From Auanema rhodensis (taxonomy: Eukaryota > Nematoda > Chromadorea > Rhabditida > Rhabditidae), in the NCBI GenBank assembly GCA_964057225.1, contig OZ059899.1:13428001-13492000 (forward strand): a stretch of DNA of 64,000 bases, in the 5' to 3' direction. The position numbers were made by a program, and so were the translations under genes. Positions 24,996 to 37,488 of this stretch are shown here, in pieces (position 1 is the stretch's first letter; each line of letters starts with the position of its first letter). The notes beneath the pieces were generated by a model. That model saw only the letters and a program-made list of their open reading frames with translations. It searched no databases and was not told the DNA's origin.

Positions 24996-25465
24996 ATGGC
25001 AGAGTTAGCCAAAAAAGTTGAAATCGTTAGTTTCTTATCGTTTATTTAAAATTTCTGTGGATTTAATTTAGATGAATCCTGCAGGATTAGAAACTGATCC
25101 TTCGAACTTGACCCTAATTTTGTATGAAGAAGATCACACAATCGGAAACTCTTTAAAGCATGTTTTGTGCGGGATGTATGTTTATATTATTCATAGTATA
25201 TCTGATTTTATTTTTGTATTATTAGGCCAGAAGTTGAATTCTGCGGTTACAATGTTCCCCATCCGTTAGAAGACAAAATTCTTTTAAGACTTCAAACAAA
25301 AAAAGGTATTGAAGCTGCACCAGTACTATTAAATGCTTTTGATCATCTAGAGACGGTAAGATATTATTTTCTGTTTTCTTATTCGTTGTTTTTTTTTAGA
25401 TTTTTGCTGAAATCCGAGGCAAATTCGAAAAAAAACATGAGATGAGTAGTTCTAAGAGAAAATAA
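24996..25465 (+). CDS. POLR1D: RNA polymerase I/III subunit RPAC2
   Basis: Four exons with short introns code for a small RPB11-like subunit shared by RNA polymerases I and III. After MAELAKKVEI comes MNPAGLETDPSNLTLILYEE. The signature segment reads LYEEDHTIGNSLKHVLCGMR, then PEVEFCGYNVPHPLEDKILL, then RLQTKKG. This matches the family's EEDHTLGNSLRYM, PEVEFCGY and RIQT blocks. RPAC2 pairs with RPAC1 through this alpha-like fold to nucleate assembly. The C-terminus is short and basic (SSSKRK). A poly(A) signal follows 71 bp after the stop, and the gamma-tubulin gene starts about 180 bp downstream on the same strand, which is operon-like spacing. Confidence 0.94.
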
Positions 25466-25535
25466 ATTTAATTAAAGCTGTACCTACGTTGTTGATTGTT
25501 ATGTTTGTTGTTATATATTTCTTGTTGACTCACTC

Positions 25536-25541
25536 AATAAA
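25536..25541 (+). other. Poly(A) signal of RPAC2
   Basis: AATAAA 71 bp after the stop codon and about 100 bp before the acceptor-like CTCTTCCAG that precedes the gamma-tubulin ATG. Confidence 0.6.
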
Positions 25542-25643
25542 CTGTTTTTTTCCAGTAACTAAAAATTCTTAGATGTTTACATATCTTTATGATACTTTAA
25601 AATAATAATGAATGGCATTGAACAAGTTCATCCCTCTTCCAGG

Positions 25644-27560
25644 ATGCCCTGTCAAATGCTTAGTATCCATGTGGGCCAATGTGGTAACCAACTTGGCCAA
25701 AGTTTTTGGAAGAAAATGTGTGAGGAACACGGAATTAATAGGTATAGTATTCATAGAACACAAAAAAAGTTATGTTGTTCTTTTAGTTACGGTCGAAAAA
25801 CGTGTGAAGATTTAACAGACGACAAAGAAGTTTTCTTCTATCAAGTAACTATTTCTGTTCAAAGCAGTGATATTTTATTTCCACAATAGGCTGATGATAG
25901 TCACTATATTCCAAGAGCAGTCTTGATAGATTTGGAACCACGTGTTATCAATGGAATCACACAGAATCCTGACTTTCATCATCTTTTCAACACTGATAAT
26001 ATTTTCATGTCTCATCATGGCGGTGGTGCCGGTAATAACTGGGCCAGTGGATATATCCAGGGAAAGTTGGTTTTGTATGAAAGTTCTTAATATTTTGCAA
26101 ACTTTGAAGTGAAGTTAATGAAAAAATCATGGACATAATTGAACGAGAAGTTGAAAACAGTGATAGGATGGATGGATTCTTGTTTACTCACTCTGTTTCT
26201 GGAGGAACAGGATCAGGTTTAGGCTCACATGTACTCGAAGATGTCCGTGATAGGTAAATATATTTTGTATATTTAATTTCTTGATGTAACGACATTGTAG
26301 GTTCCCCAAAAAAGTTATCCAGACGTACTCCGTTTTTGCTAGTCAACAGCAAGATGAATCATCTGGAGATGTTGTTGTAGCACCTTATAACTGTGTATTA
26401 TCAATGGAAAGGTTAATCGAACATGCTGGCAAGTTTTTCTTCACCTCAACTTTATAACTATCATCAGTTCAGACGAAGTCATTGTTTTGGATAATGCTGC
26501 TTTGAACAGATTAGCTGCTGGAAAATTCCAAACGCAAAAACCTACTTTTGATCACATCAATTCACTTGTAAGTTAGCGCTTTACCTATTTAAATATTTGG
26601 CTTTTTAGGTAACAAGAATCATGTCCACTTCTACTGCTCCCTTCAGATTCCAATCTCCTATCTTGTCTGATATACACTCCCTTCATATCAATCCTTTCCC
26701 ACCTCTCAAATTCATTCAAGCAGGTCACATTTTTTAAACATTTAATAATAACTTTATAAATATAATCAATTCTTGTAAACAATGATTACATAGAATTCTT
26801 ATTCACATACTTATATAGGCTTCTCACCTGTTGTTGATCCTGATCAAAAATTCACAAGAAAGACTTCTGTGAATGATATTATTAGATATTTGTTGAAGCC
26901 AACTTCTATGATGGTAACTAATTAAGGCAAAGTTTGTTCTTCATCACAGATTCTTTTCAGGTTTCTACTGCACATCATTCCAAATCTTCGCATTGTATGC
27001 TGGCAGGTTTGATGTTGTTGCAAGGAAATATTGAAGGAGAAGCTCTTCACTCGACCTTTTATACCGAAAGGGTTTGGATCTTCGTATTACTTTCATATCG
27101 TATATCCTATTATTTCAGTCAGTTGTACATAATATTAATCGCGCTCCTTGGGATGACATGAATCCTCTGAAAATCATGTACTCACCTTCCTCTCCTTATG
27201 TAAAATCTCAATTTAAAGTAAGTCAATACTCTGATTTCCTGTTTGCCATATTATTTTCGAACAAAAATTGTAATTGAAGCCTCGTTTCATCTTTTAGGTC
27301 TCTGGATTACTCCTTAACAATAGTACTAGTATTGCACCAATGTTTAGCAAAATCTTAGCTCAATTCAAGAAATTGAGAAGTAAGAATGCTTTCATCGATA
27401 GATTCACCAGAGAAGTATGAAGAATATTAATAGTCTAAATGAACATTTAATCTGTTTGCAGGAAGGTTTTACTGCTGATATGATGGACCATTCAGCTGAA
27501 CAAGTATCTGAGCTTATCGAAATGTACCATGACATTGAACAAGAAAATTTCTTCTCTTAA
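25644..27560 (+). CDS. TUBG1: Gamma-tubulin
   Basis: A multi-exon gene for the microtubule-nucleating tubulin of centrosomes. The N-terminus [19 protein letters not shown] matches the gamma-tubulin start. Then come [46 protein letters not shown], the GTP-binding [16 protein letters not shown], and [12 protein letters not shown] followed by [18 protein letters not shown]. Further on are [21 protein letters not shown] and [15 protein letters not shown]. [18 protein letters not shown] and [11 protein letters not shown] separate it from alpha- and beta-tubulin. It is fairly diverged overall, as nematode gamma-tubulins are. The ATG at 25644 lies just after CTCTTCCAG; an upstream in-frame ATG at 25608 lies before that site and is less likely. 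It ends EQENFFS. Confidence 0.94.
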
Positions 27561-28763
27561 CTTTATGAACGCATCAATAACTAATATTAGTATGCATATT
27601 ATTTGAAGTAGCTCACGGTTTTATGGTGTCTTAAAACGAGTTTCACTTGTCAGATCTCTGATGTTTTAAAAAATAAACATATCAATTTGATATTTGTAAA
27701 GAAACCATATTTTTTATTTTTTTTTTATATTGTTCTTATCTTGCTTCTCATTTTGTTATTGCCATTCAGACTAGCATTCAAACTATCAATACTTTCAACA
27801 TTCTGAAGATATTTAATTTTCGTTAGTCATTACACCAACTCTCTTTGTCTTATCACACTATTATGCTTATTGGGAAAAATTGAACATATTCAACGGCAAC
27901 TTAATATGGCGCATGTGAGCGGAGGTTGGATGGAAAGAAAGAGATAGTGTGACATGTGATTAATTCTTATGTTTCAACCATCCAACACTTCTCCTAGCAC
28001 TATTAAACGAAAGTTTTCGTTCGTACAGCCATACAGCCGTAACAATAATCATAGCAAAAGCTGTTTCCCTAGAAACGCCCTCCGACTAATGCCGTAACAA
28101 GCAGTCATGCTAATCGATATAACATATAGTTTTTCGCTCCACGTACACAGTTTTCAGAGTTATCGCAATAAAATATGTGATAGTTTTACCTTTTCTCGTG
28201 ATGCAAAATATACTAAATGTAACTTGAGACAAAGTTTTCATATTTCGTCCGTAAATATACGTCTCTCAGGTTTTGCAGAAATTGTCCTCATATGTAATGT
28301 AAACGTTTATTGGGCTGTCCACGTTTTCTTTCTTTTTTTAAAAGTATTATAAACATGAAATACTTATTTTTATCTGTATTAACTTTTTTTTCCTTAGTTA
28401 ATTTATTATTTTTAACATTTTTTTTTCGTCCTAAGTATCATTTTGGTTTCTTCAAAAGTTGAGTGTATCATTTATTATTTTAATACATTTTTCATTTACT
28501 GATCCCTTATAATGTTTTTCTGTTTTTCTCTCCTTTTCTTGTTTCAAAAATCGTTTTCCTGTGTTCATTTTTTGGTTTCTTTGTATAATTCCAACCTATT
28601 CAGAATGAGCAAGTGATCTTTAGTTGATTGAAGTTTGGCTGATATCACGACAATATTTCATACAGGTAAGCTTACTATTGTTGTCAGCTTATTCACATGT
28701 TTGTGTTGAGAAAATTTTTTCTTTTTTGATGTTTGGAGCTAATTTATAAATTTACAGATCAAA
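27561..28763. other. Intergenic and 5' UTR region before NIPA
   Basis: A gamma-tubulin poly(A) signal lies at 27672. A GT donor at 28665 (CAG/GTAAGC) and an acceptor ending at 28757 mark a probable 5' UTR intron of the next gene. Nothing else is recognised. Confidence 0.5.
27672..27677 (+). other. Poly(A) signal of gamma-tubulin
   Basis: AATAAA 112 bp after the stop codon. Confidence 0.55.
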
Positions 28764-31696
28764 ATGACTAACAACGGTAATGTGATTTCTGTATCATTTC
28801 GGTAAGTACAGCATGTGATTTTTTTTGAGTTTATTTATTTTTTGTACTACATATTCTTTCGTTTTCCTAATTGTTGGTGGGCTGTAGTGTTGGTGTGAAC
28901 TCTTTGATATAAAACCATCGAGTACTTTCTCCTATGAATCATCATTGCAAACTCATGTTTATCAAGTTTACCCTCCTTATGGTCCGCCCTCATACATCCC
29001 ATTATTATTGATTTCTCACTGTTTAACTAGCTCAGCTCTTTTGCCATTTTTTTTTACTAAATAGGTCTTGTTTTTTATGAATTTTTCCCATTATGGCTTA
29101 ACCTTTTCACCATACCGTATATGAATTGTATGAACTATATCCTTCATCTATTACGTCGTTTTGGTTATCGTCGTTTGAAGCAGTAATTCCTATTCTTTCA
29201 TTTGCTTTCACGCTTTTTTTTTTTTAATTTTTCTATTTTCTATTATTTGCTATTTTTAAGTTAATTATGATTTTTCACGTGTTTGTGAGCTGATTTTCAA
29301 TGATTGAAGTGATCGTGTATACATGTCACCACGGTAACGTTGTTTTGCAAAATTGTATGCTTTTACTTTTGTTGCTTTCTTTTTGAAGATCGTTTGTGTT
29401 TTTCTACGTAAACTGTTACAAATATGTGTGAAAGCTGTGCTCTGGCAGGAAGCAAACAGTTTGCTCTTATTGATGTTCACAGCGTTATCAATTTGTAAAT
29501 CGATTCCTAATTAAATTAGTTTTTAATTATTGAAGCACGAAGTTTATGAAGCAGTTTATCGCATCCTTTTCATGATCATCTTTCAATTTCTGAAGCTGGC
29601 ACCTCTCATCTAATCAATCACATGATACTCATGTTTTCTGTTCCTGTAAGGAAAATTATTTCTTGATTATCGCGTATCTTATCGAGTCATTTAAGCTTTT
29701 GACTAGTTATTGCTCCGAGTGGCAATTGTCTATATTGAATATGTCTATTTACCTACTATACTTCTCTAAAAAAGAAATTAATGATTCTTTATTTGCTATG
29801 AGTATTACGGCAGCCCAGTACTATTTATCTATGAATCACTGTGAAATCTTGGAATTGTAACCTGAATTCTTGTATTTTTTTTCTATCTTTACTCTGTGTT
29901 ACATCAACATTATCAAATGATGTTAAAATCTTTTTGAAACTCTTGAACCTTAATGCTTCTCTGTTGCATCCAGAATCCACTCCGAATTTTGAATTCTTTG
30001 CCATTCATGAAGTTTTCAAAATGTATTAAATCGACGATCGGCTTATCGCCCGTCGTCCCTTGACTTGTTGCCTATATTGTTATCTAGAGACCTCTGATTG
30101 CCAGTATCGATTGCTAGTTTACCTTCATGCATATGATAGAAGATTTCCTTTACTAATACAATATGTTAAACTAATTCTTATTCGTCTTCATTTTAGGATG
30201 AATGGAAACAATAGTGTGCCAGTAGAAGTGGATTCCTTGAACCAGGATGATCAGAGCAATTTCACAGATTTCTATATTGGGCTTATACTCGCTGTATCAT
30301 CCTCTATCTTTATTGGCAGTTCGTTCATCATTAAGAAAAAAGCCTTGCTCAAAGTAAGTTCCTGCTGATTGCTATAGAACTTTTGATGCTTAATCTTTTC
30401 TTGATAACGTAATTAATCTATTTATTTCAGTTAGCAAATGGTGATATTTCTCAAAGAGCTAGTGAAGGAGGTTTCGGGTATTTGAAGGAATGGATGTGGT
30501 GGATGGGTGTGATAACAAGTAAGCCGGTTATTTTCTTTAGTATAATTACAAACAATTTGTTTAGTGGGAGTTGGAGAACTTTGCAATTTTGCTGCCTACG
30601 GCTTTGCTCCTGCTAGTTTAGTAACTCCTCTTGGAGCTCTATCTGTTATTGTAACGTAAGATTGTTGTATCTTTTCTCAAAACCATAAATCGTTTGTGTT
30701 CAGGGCTGTGTTATCTTCGCGAATGCTCAAAGAACGTTTGAATTTACTGGGGAAAATAGGTTGTGCTGTATGTTTACTGGGATCTACAGTTATCGTTATT
30801 CATTCCCCAAAAGAAGAAGAAGTAGCGTCGATGAAAGATTTAGCAGATAAAATGAAGGATGCAAGTAAGTAAAACAATAATATTTCAAATATTTATACTC
30901 TTGTTTAAGTGTTTATATTATATGTAATCATGGTCATATTTGTAACTCTTGTTCTCGTAATATACGTTGCTCCCCGATACGGACATTCAAATATAGTTAT
31001 TTATATAACTGTATGTTCCTTGATTGGATCCTTATCTATTCTTTCTGTAAAGGTAGGATATCAGAATTTTATTCATCTGAGAATCATACAATTTGCAGGG
31101 TTTAACGTTAGCTATAAAAGAAACTTTCTCTGGAAATCAACAATTTACGAATGTCTTAACGTATTTTTGGATAGCTAGTGTGGCAATATGCGTCTCAGTG
31201 CAATTGGTTCGTCTATTCATTATTAATTTTAAATATTTTTATTTTTCAGATTTATTTGAATAAGGCTCTGGATATTTTCAATACTTCTATGGTTACTCCA
31301 ATTTATTATGTGTTTTTCACTACTTTCGTCATCTTGGCTTCTTCTATTTTATACAAAGTATACTTTTTCTTTTTCGGATATATAGTTAAATATTCATATT
31401 CAGGAATGGTCCTGTCTTGGTGCTTCTGATATCTTGGGAAATGTTGTAGGATTTTTAACTACTATTATCGGAATTTTCCAGGTACCTACATTTAAGAGAA
31501 AAACATTGTAAACTTGTTTAACTTGCAGATGCAGCTCTTTAGAGATGTCAATATCACTTGGCGTCAGATTAGAATGCTTCTTAATAGGCCGTCTTCTTCT
31601 GTTCTTTCCTTAGACCTTACAAATTCTGCGACGAATCTCGTTGATGATTTTTGCATTCAAGAGTCACAACACAGTAGGCGTAACATCTACACTTAA
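28764..31696 (+). CDS. NIPA2: NIPA-family magnesium transporter
   Basis: The first coding exon ([12 protein letters not shown] plus two bases) is separated by a 1.4-kb intron from the body of the gene. The body begins at about 30195 and reads [11 protein letters not shown], then [29 protein letters not shown]. The family blocks follow: [95 protein letters not shown]. These give nine membrane segments, as in NIPA1/2. Members move magnesium across plasma and endosomal membranes. The C-terminal tail is Ser-rich and ends HSRRNIYT. An alternative start at the ATG near 30196 would drop 13 residues. The paralogue call (NIPA2-type) is tentative. Confidence 0.93.
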
Positions 31697-33594
31697 ATAT
31701 GGTAACCGATTGTGATCTTTTTTCCACTTTCAAGACTTCAAATACGTTGCTTGCTCACTAGATTGCCATTATCTCTTTGTTTTCCTTTCGTTTTCTAACG
31801 GTATTAATCGTTAGAATATTTTTTCTATTATTAAGTTTGAATCATTTGAGATCAAATTGCATTTATATCATACACGGATAGTAGGAACATTTTTCTGATG
31901 TTTCTATTGACTCGTTTCATCCAGGATTTCCCGATAGAGGTGCCTATATAGATGTATATGCTTTCATGTCAATTGAGTGACTAACTGTCCATTATTATTT
32001 TCTTGTATTTATGTCGTAGCTTTATGCTTTGTATTCTTGCCTAGCGATTTCTTCACAGCCCTCTCCTACTGTTTCAAATTTTTAAAATAGTTTTCACTGT
32101 AGTCTAATATTTAAATTAGTATTTTTATATTGAGATTTGATTTTCTATTATCGCTGGCCTAAACGCTTTGTTCTCTAAACCAACCTGGGAAGTATGACAG
32201 TTTTGGGAAATTGTGAATCATATGGGCCAACCGGTGTCCGCTTTATCTTATTTTTCTGCTCTTTTGTTCATAACTTCACTAACACTGGTGGTGTTAAATT
32301 TTATTGGGTATATTTGAAATTTAATGAGTTTAAGATGTCATTCATCCTTTTTTATCCAAATATATGACCACGTATCGGCCCATTTCATGACAAATAATAA
32401 GCATAGTTTACTTTTTTCAATATTGAAGTGTTGTTAGTTTTTTTTTTCGAAGAGTTTAAGAACATTTATTCCTTATTTTGTGAGTTGTTCGTGGAGTTAT
32501 ATGTCTGATTATTCACCTAATTGTTTTTTTAATTACCATTTCAACGTGTTGTACATATCAGAGTACACAGATAAACATATTGTTTCTTGTTTTCTCTTTA
32601 TTAGAATATTCTTCTATTTTTACGTAAATCTTATTATCATACCATTTTCAGTTCTCAACAGAATTAGGTTAAGTTCATAAGGATTGAATAGCGAGTTCAC
32701 ACTGTATTTACGTACAGGAAGAACTCGTGTGGTGATTTGCGGAGATTTCAGGATAATTGGGTGTTGTTGATCGCAAATCATCATGATTTGTCTGTTGCAT
32801 GAATTATCACAAACTATATATACTTTTTCTAGATATTAAGTTTTTTATATTTTTTTGTAATAATAATTCATGCATTTCCGATGAGGTATAACGACAATAG
32901 CGGAATTTCATTTGAAATTTAAAAAAAATGAAGTTCGGTCGTACAGAATATCATTGTGCATTGAAACAATAGTATACAACTAATAAATGAGTGGAAGGCG
33001 TTTCATTTCTTCAAACATTATAAGCTTGACAATGGATGCGCGCCAATTCATATTTGTTCAATATACAAAAGCTTACATGTAGTTATATCAGAGAAACCGG
33101 ATAAATTAAAAGGTGATAACAAAAAGCATTTAGGTACATCAGATTAAGCTTCGTTGATATCAAGCAGTATTGTTACTATTACCGGTTCAGAGAAATTTGA
33201 GTACAGAACCAGACACCCAGAAACAGACTTGTCAGAGACGGAGAGACTAGTCGCATGAGGGCTCTACTCCAGCCCCTCCCCGCCCTTGTGTTTAACGTTC
33301 CAAAATTTATTTTTTTCTTATTCATTTCACACACTTAAAATAAAATTCATTTTAAGAATTATTTAATATTTTATCACCTATTCTTTGTTCTAATGTAGAA
33401 TATTCATACTATCTTATCAGTTTTTATTTTTAAAGTAGCCATAATTTTTGTGAGAAAATCCAATACAATCACAATAAAATCTGAGTTATCTTTTCTTCAT
33501 TCATGTTAATTATTATTATCTTTTTAATATATAACTAAAATCTTTTTGGGAAGAAAAAAACTTTTTCTGATTTTGTTTTTTCGGATATATTTTA
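31697..33594. other. Intergenic
   Basis: Long AT-rich region after NIPA. A GC-richer block sits at about 33200-33300. No frame with support is seen. Confidence 0.5.
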
Positions 33595-34073
33595 ATGTCA
33601 CTTGTTAACCTTAGCATGGCAGAGTATTATGAATCTTACTTCAAAATCTCAACTCATGAACAACAGGCGTTTAAAGCGGTTTTTCCTGTCTGTTATCATG
33701 TGAAAAACTTCAATGGAAATCAAATTTTTGTCTTAAAGCCTTTTTTGGACGAGCTTATTCAACTTACTGATGCCGTCTGTCGTATTGATCACCCTAAACA
33801 TGTCGATGACTACGCCAGATGCTATTGACAATAGATCAAGTCGAATTAGGCATCAGATGTGAATAATTATGTTTTCCAGGTTATGGAAAAGGGTCATCAA
33901 ATAGGAATAGGCTGAACTGGCTACCAGAAACAGATATTTGGATACCTGTAAAAAATAACACTAAATTTAAATCAGAAGGCAAAAACTGTACGAATTTCAA
34001 GATGAAATTTTTCCTAGTAGTCTGTTTTCTTTGTATCTGCTTGGTATTTTATGTTCTAGGCGCATTAAGATGA
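33595..34073 (+). CDS. Orphan small protein with C-terminal membrane segment
   Basis: Two exons, 33595-33781 and 33880-34073, join in phase across a 98-nt intron with a good donor (C/GTATTG) and a good acceptor (TTTTCCAG). Together they give 126 residues plus stop. The N-terminal part is soluble-looking (MAEYYESYFKISTHEQQAF, then KPFLDELIQLTDAVC). The second exon begins YGKGSSNRNRLNWLPETDI, contains two N-glycosylation sequons (NNT, NCT), and ends in a hydrophobic helix (KFFLVVCFLCICLVFYVLGA) with a short LR end. I recognise no family. The internal ATG at 33616 follows AACCTTAGC and could be the true start. It could also be a fragment of a larger gene. No transcription evidence is available. 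Confidence 0.45.
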
Positions 34074-36174
34074 ATAGTAAAAATATACACTCCATCTGCT
34101 CCAAGTTGAACGAAAACTACATATCTCTCTCGTTCAAGGGGGTGGAGGAGAAAGATCTGCCTTAACCAAGCAGACGGCAGATACGACAAAGCGCTGTAAT
34201 AATAGCAACAAAGCATTGCCGTCCAGGTTTTTAGCACTTCTATGCCTTGTCATTTTACACGTTTGAATGATCTCCTTTTTTGGCATTTCTATTAGATGAG
34301 AGATAGTTGCAGGCATCAATGTCATCGTTCTGTAACCCAACGGTGCATTGAGGCAGTTGTCTATGTTTCGTTTTTCCACCTGTTGTATCGAATTTATCAA
34401 TTATCATCACCAACCACTGTATATACAAAGTGTTCGTCACTGCGGTCCTAGCCTCATCGTTATTTTTTCTTTCAACGACATTAAAACACTGTTTTTTGAT
34501 TCTTAATTGATGTTAAATCCTACGATGTTTGTTTTCTATGAAAACTTTTATGAAGATTAAGTGCGATTTTATATTTTTGTTTTGTTCTCCTTCCTCAAAC
34601 ATAGACCAAGAGACGCTGAAACTTTTTTTATACAGTCCCACCGTTTTGTTGTCACTACTAACAGTCAGATTCCTTCTCTTATTTCTCATATTATCCATTT
34701 TCTTATCGTCATCCTCGAAATTTCGCCCGAGGCACTCGTTCGGACGACACTGCAAGTCCTCCGGTATTCGGATTGTTTATTCAACTCTTCTTGTCTTTTC
34801 CTGTCTTTCACTTGCTTTGTGTCTGCGTAATGTTCCAGCGGCAAATATATTTGTCGTCGTAGTAACTCATTTGCCAATAGTTGACACAGTTTCTGGAAAA
34901 GTTTTTCAACTAAATCATGGCTATTTCCCGCGTTTATTATACGTTTGTCAATGCACTGTCTAGTTTGCTGAGAAGATTTGATAAGATCTGGTAAACTACG
35001 TTGTCCTTTGGGAAATACTGAGTGATTTATAATTTCTAGATTTCAAATAATATCGTGCTACACTGCTAAGATTCTATTACGGTCGTTCCCGTCCTTAATT
35101 ACAAATGATTCTCTTCAATGTTGCTTTCGTAGTTTAGTAACGAAACATTTTCCTGAATCACTTATCTCCTAATTCTATTTAAATGCCTTTATTATTGATC
35201 TAATTGAGGGTGTACTGTTCATCCTCGACGTCTCACAGCCGCCCACTTCAGGTTCTAGCAGGTCCCTCTCTCTGAAAAAAAATCCGTAATTTGTTTACAA
35301 AAGCTATATTGGTTGCTTTTTCCTCTTTTTGAACGTTTTTGACATCATAACTTTATTATTTCTATCACTAGCAAACAGTAGTAAATTGATTTCACTTATT
35401 GACTAACCTTTGTTGCATTCCAGTCTTCTTCATAAGGCAATATTATTGTCTGAAAATCTTCTCTTTAAATGTTTTTTTTGCTGTTTCGGGCAAAGTATTG
35501 CACTTTCGCTTGACAATTTTTTCTGAAGAAATATTATTGTTGAGTAATACTTTTTCTTTCTCTTCCCCTTTTTATCAATTGGATTGAAATGAAAAGGCAG
35601 TATTCTATATTTGATAAAAATATTAGTTTCTTCTATAAGAACGAACCATTTCTTTGAGGCCACTGAATTTGTTACTTACAGTTTTTTTTTTCAAAGAATA
35701 AATAAGGAAATGTTCTTTCACATCTTTTTTATTTGTTTTATTTGTCTACTTTTTTTTAAAATAAATTCGATTTGTTATCATGTTTATAATAATTGTTTTC
35801 AACTTTTCTTATCACTTGACCATTCTTCCTTTTGAGCATCGCGAGCTGATGAATCACGTGTGTCTTGAAAAAAGTTCGAGATAGTCTATTCCAATTTTTG
35901 GTAAGGTTCCTTAAACCTCATGACAAAATTTTGTCTTGTCAATACTAACTATTGTAATAACTTTTCGTCGTTAGCTCCTATAACGTTCTTCAATTTAATC
36001 GTTATTATTAGATGTTTCATACATATACATATTAGTTGTGTGATTTTCAGCCTTTTCTTCCTTATTGTTTCCGAGGGCCTAAGATCAATATATACTGCTA
36101 GCTGTAGTAGGTGAGATTAAGTTTTTTTCTCTTATTATTAATACTAATATAGGTCTCTATAAACATCACGAAAC
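34074..36174. other. Intergenic
   Basis: Low-complexity T-rich sequence with one longer open frame (34529-34963) that is hydrophobic and has no splice or family support. No gene called. Confidence 0.5.
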
Positions 36175-37330
36175 ATGTCGGAAACATTATCACGGTTAAT
36201 ATCATTAACGGCCGGTACCTTATACCCAGCTTATAAAAGTTATAAGGCAAGTGACATCAATTTGTCTACTTATTAGTTTTATTTTTCAGGCTGTGAGGAC
36301 TAAAGATGTTCGAGAATATGTTAAATGGATGATGTACTGGATTGTATTCGCAGTTTATTGTTTTGTTGAAAACATTGCTGATGTTTTAGTTGCATTTTGG
36401 TATGTCATAAACTGTCCACAACTCGATATTTTTTCTTTTTTTTTTCAGGTTTCCTTTTTATTTCCAATTGAAAATATTGTTTATGTTTTGGTTGCTCAGC
36501 CCGTGGACTAAGGGTGCATCAATTCTCTATAGAAAGGTTTTTTTTCATAATGCTTCATAATTTTTTTTTCCCGTTTTCAGTGGATTCATCCAAATTTAAT
36601 GTACTATGAAAAGGATATCGATGCCTTCCTAGAACAGGCAAAGTCAGAAAGTTATAACCAGGTAAGGAAATTAATTTCGATTGTCCTATTAATCAATACG
36701 TACATAAAAATTTTTTCTCTAATTCAAAGATGATATTTTATGACCAGTTGAGTCATTGTTATTATTTTGGTTTCATATAATTATCAATCTTTTATTACTT
36801 ACATTATAAAGTAAAAACAGAAAACTTTCTATTGAATGTTCGCAAAATGAATACTTTATCCGATATTCTTTCTTTCCTTTTTTTCTAATTTTAAACGTTT
36901 TAGATTGTACGAATCGGTAGCAGAACACTTTTGTGTGCCAAAGATATAGTCACAGAAGCCGCAGTTCGCGGCCAACAACAACTAGTCAATCAACTGCAGA
37001 GGTAGCTTTTTGCTTTTATTTCTTTACAGTTAAAGTTGCATGATTTAAGATCGCAAAGCATGAATGATGTTAATATTAAAAAATCTAGCGGAACCTTAAT
37101 CGAAGAGATACATGAAGAAGATGAGCGAACCGTGGATCAGGACTACGACCCAGATCAAGATCTATCTAGTAGTGAAGATGTAAAGTTAATATGTTGTATG
37201 ATAATTTTAACGAATATTCTTATAGAGCTCCAAAAGACGTCGTCGATCTAGATCCCGATCTCGCACATTGGAAGGATCAGAAAATCCCTATGCTACTATG
37301 CCTAGAAGAAATCCAACGCGCCGTCACTAA
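36175..37330 (+). CDS. REEP-family ER-shaping protein (REEP1-4-like)
   Basis: A TB2/DP1/HVA22 protein that bends tubular ER. It reads [24 protein letters not shown], then across a 43-nt intron [40 protein letters not shown]. Next come [54 protein letters not shown] and [16 protein letters not shown]. These match the REEP1-4 blocks [20 protein letters not shown] and SPYTKGSSVLYRK. The C-terminal exons are acidic, then Arg/Ser-rich ([19 protein letters not shown]), and end NPTRRH. The intron after SYK has a GC donor (36247), which is required for the conserved frame. An acceptor-like TAATATAG precedes the ATG by 23 bases. Confidence 0.93.
36247..36289 (+). other. GC-AG intron in REEP gene
   Basis: AAG/GCAAGT...TTTTTCAG/GCT joins SYK to AVRTK, a family-conserved junction. 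Using the GT four bases downstream would shift the frame into an early stop with every nearby acceptor. Confidence 0.75.
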
Positions 37331-37488
37331 ACACTATTACCATATTGATATAGACCTTAGCAGAAACATGGCCTTTAGCTTTTTTAATTTATTTTTAGCA
37401 TTCTCGCATCATCTTTGATTCATATTGAGGGTATATTCCTATAAAAGTGCCGAGTTTTTTTTCTAACCATTTTTAACGTCTATTATTA
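37331..37488. other. Short 3' flank of REEP
   Basis: AT-rich, no feature seen before the mariner copy. Confidence 0.4.

Noticed and set aside
34529-34963. 144-residue plus-strand open frame
   Set aside because: Its composition is that of T-rich DNA (Phe/Leu/Ser-heavy), overlapping frames on both strands are also open, and no splice context or family resemblance supports it.
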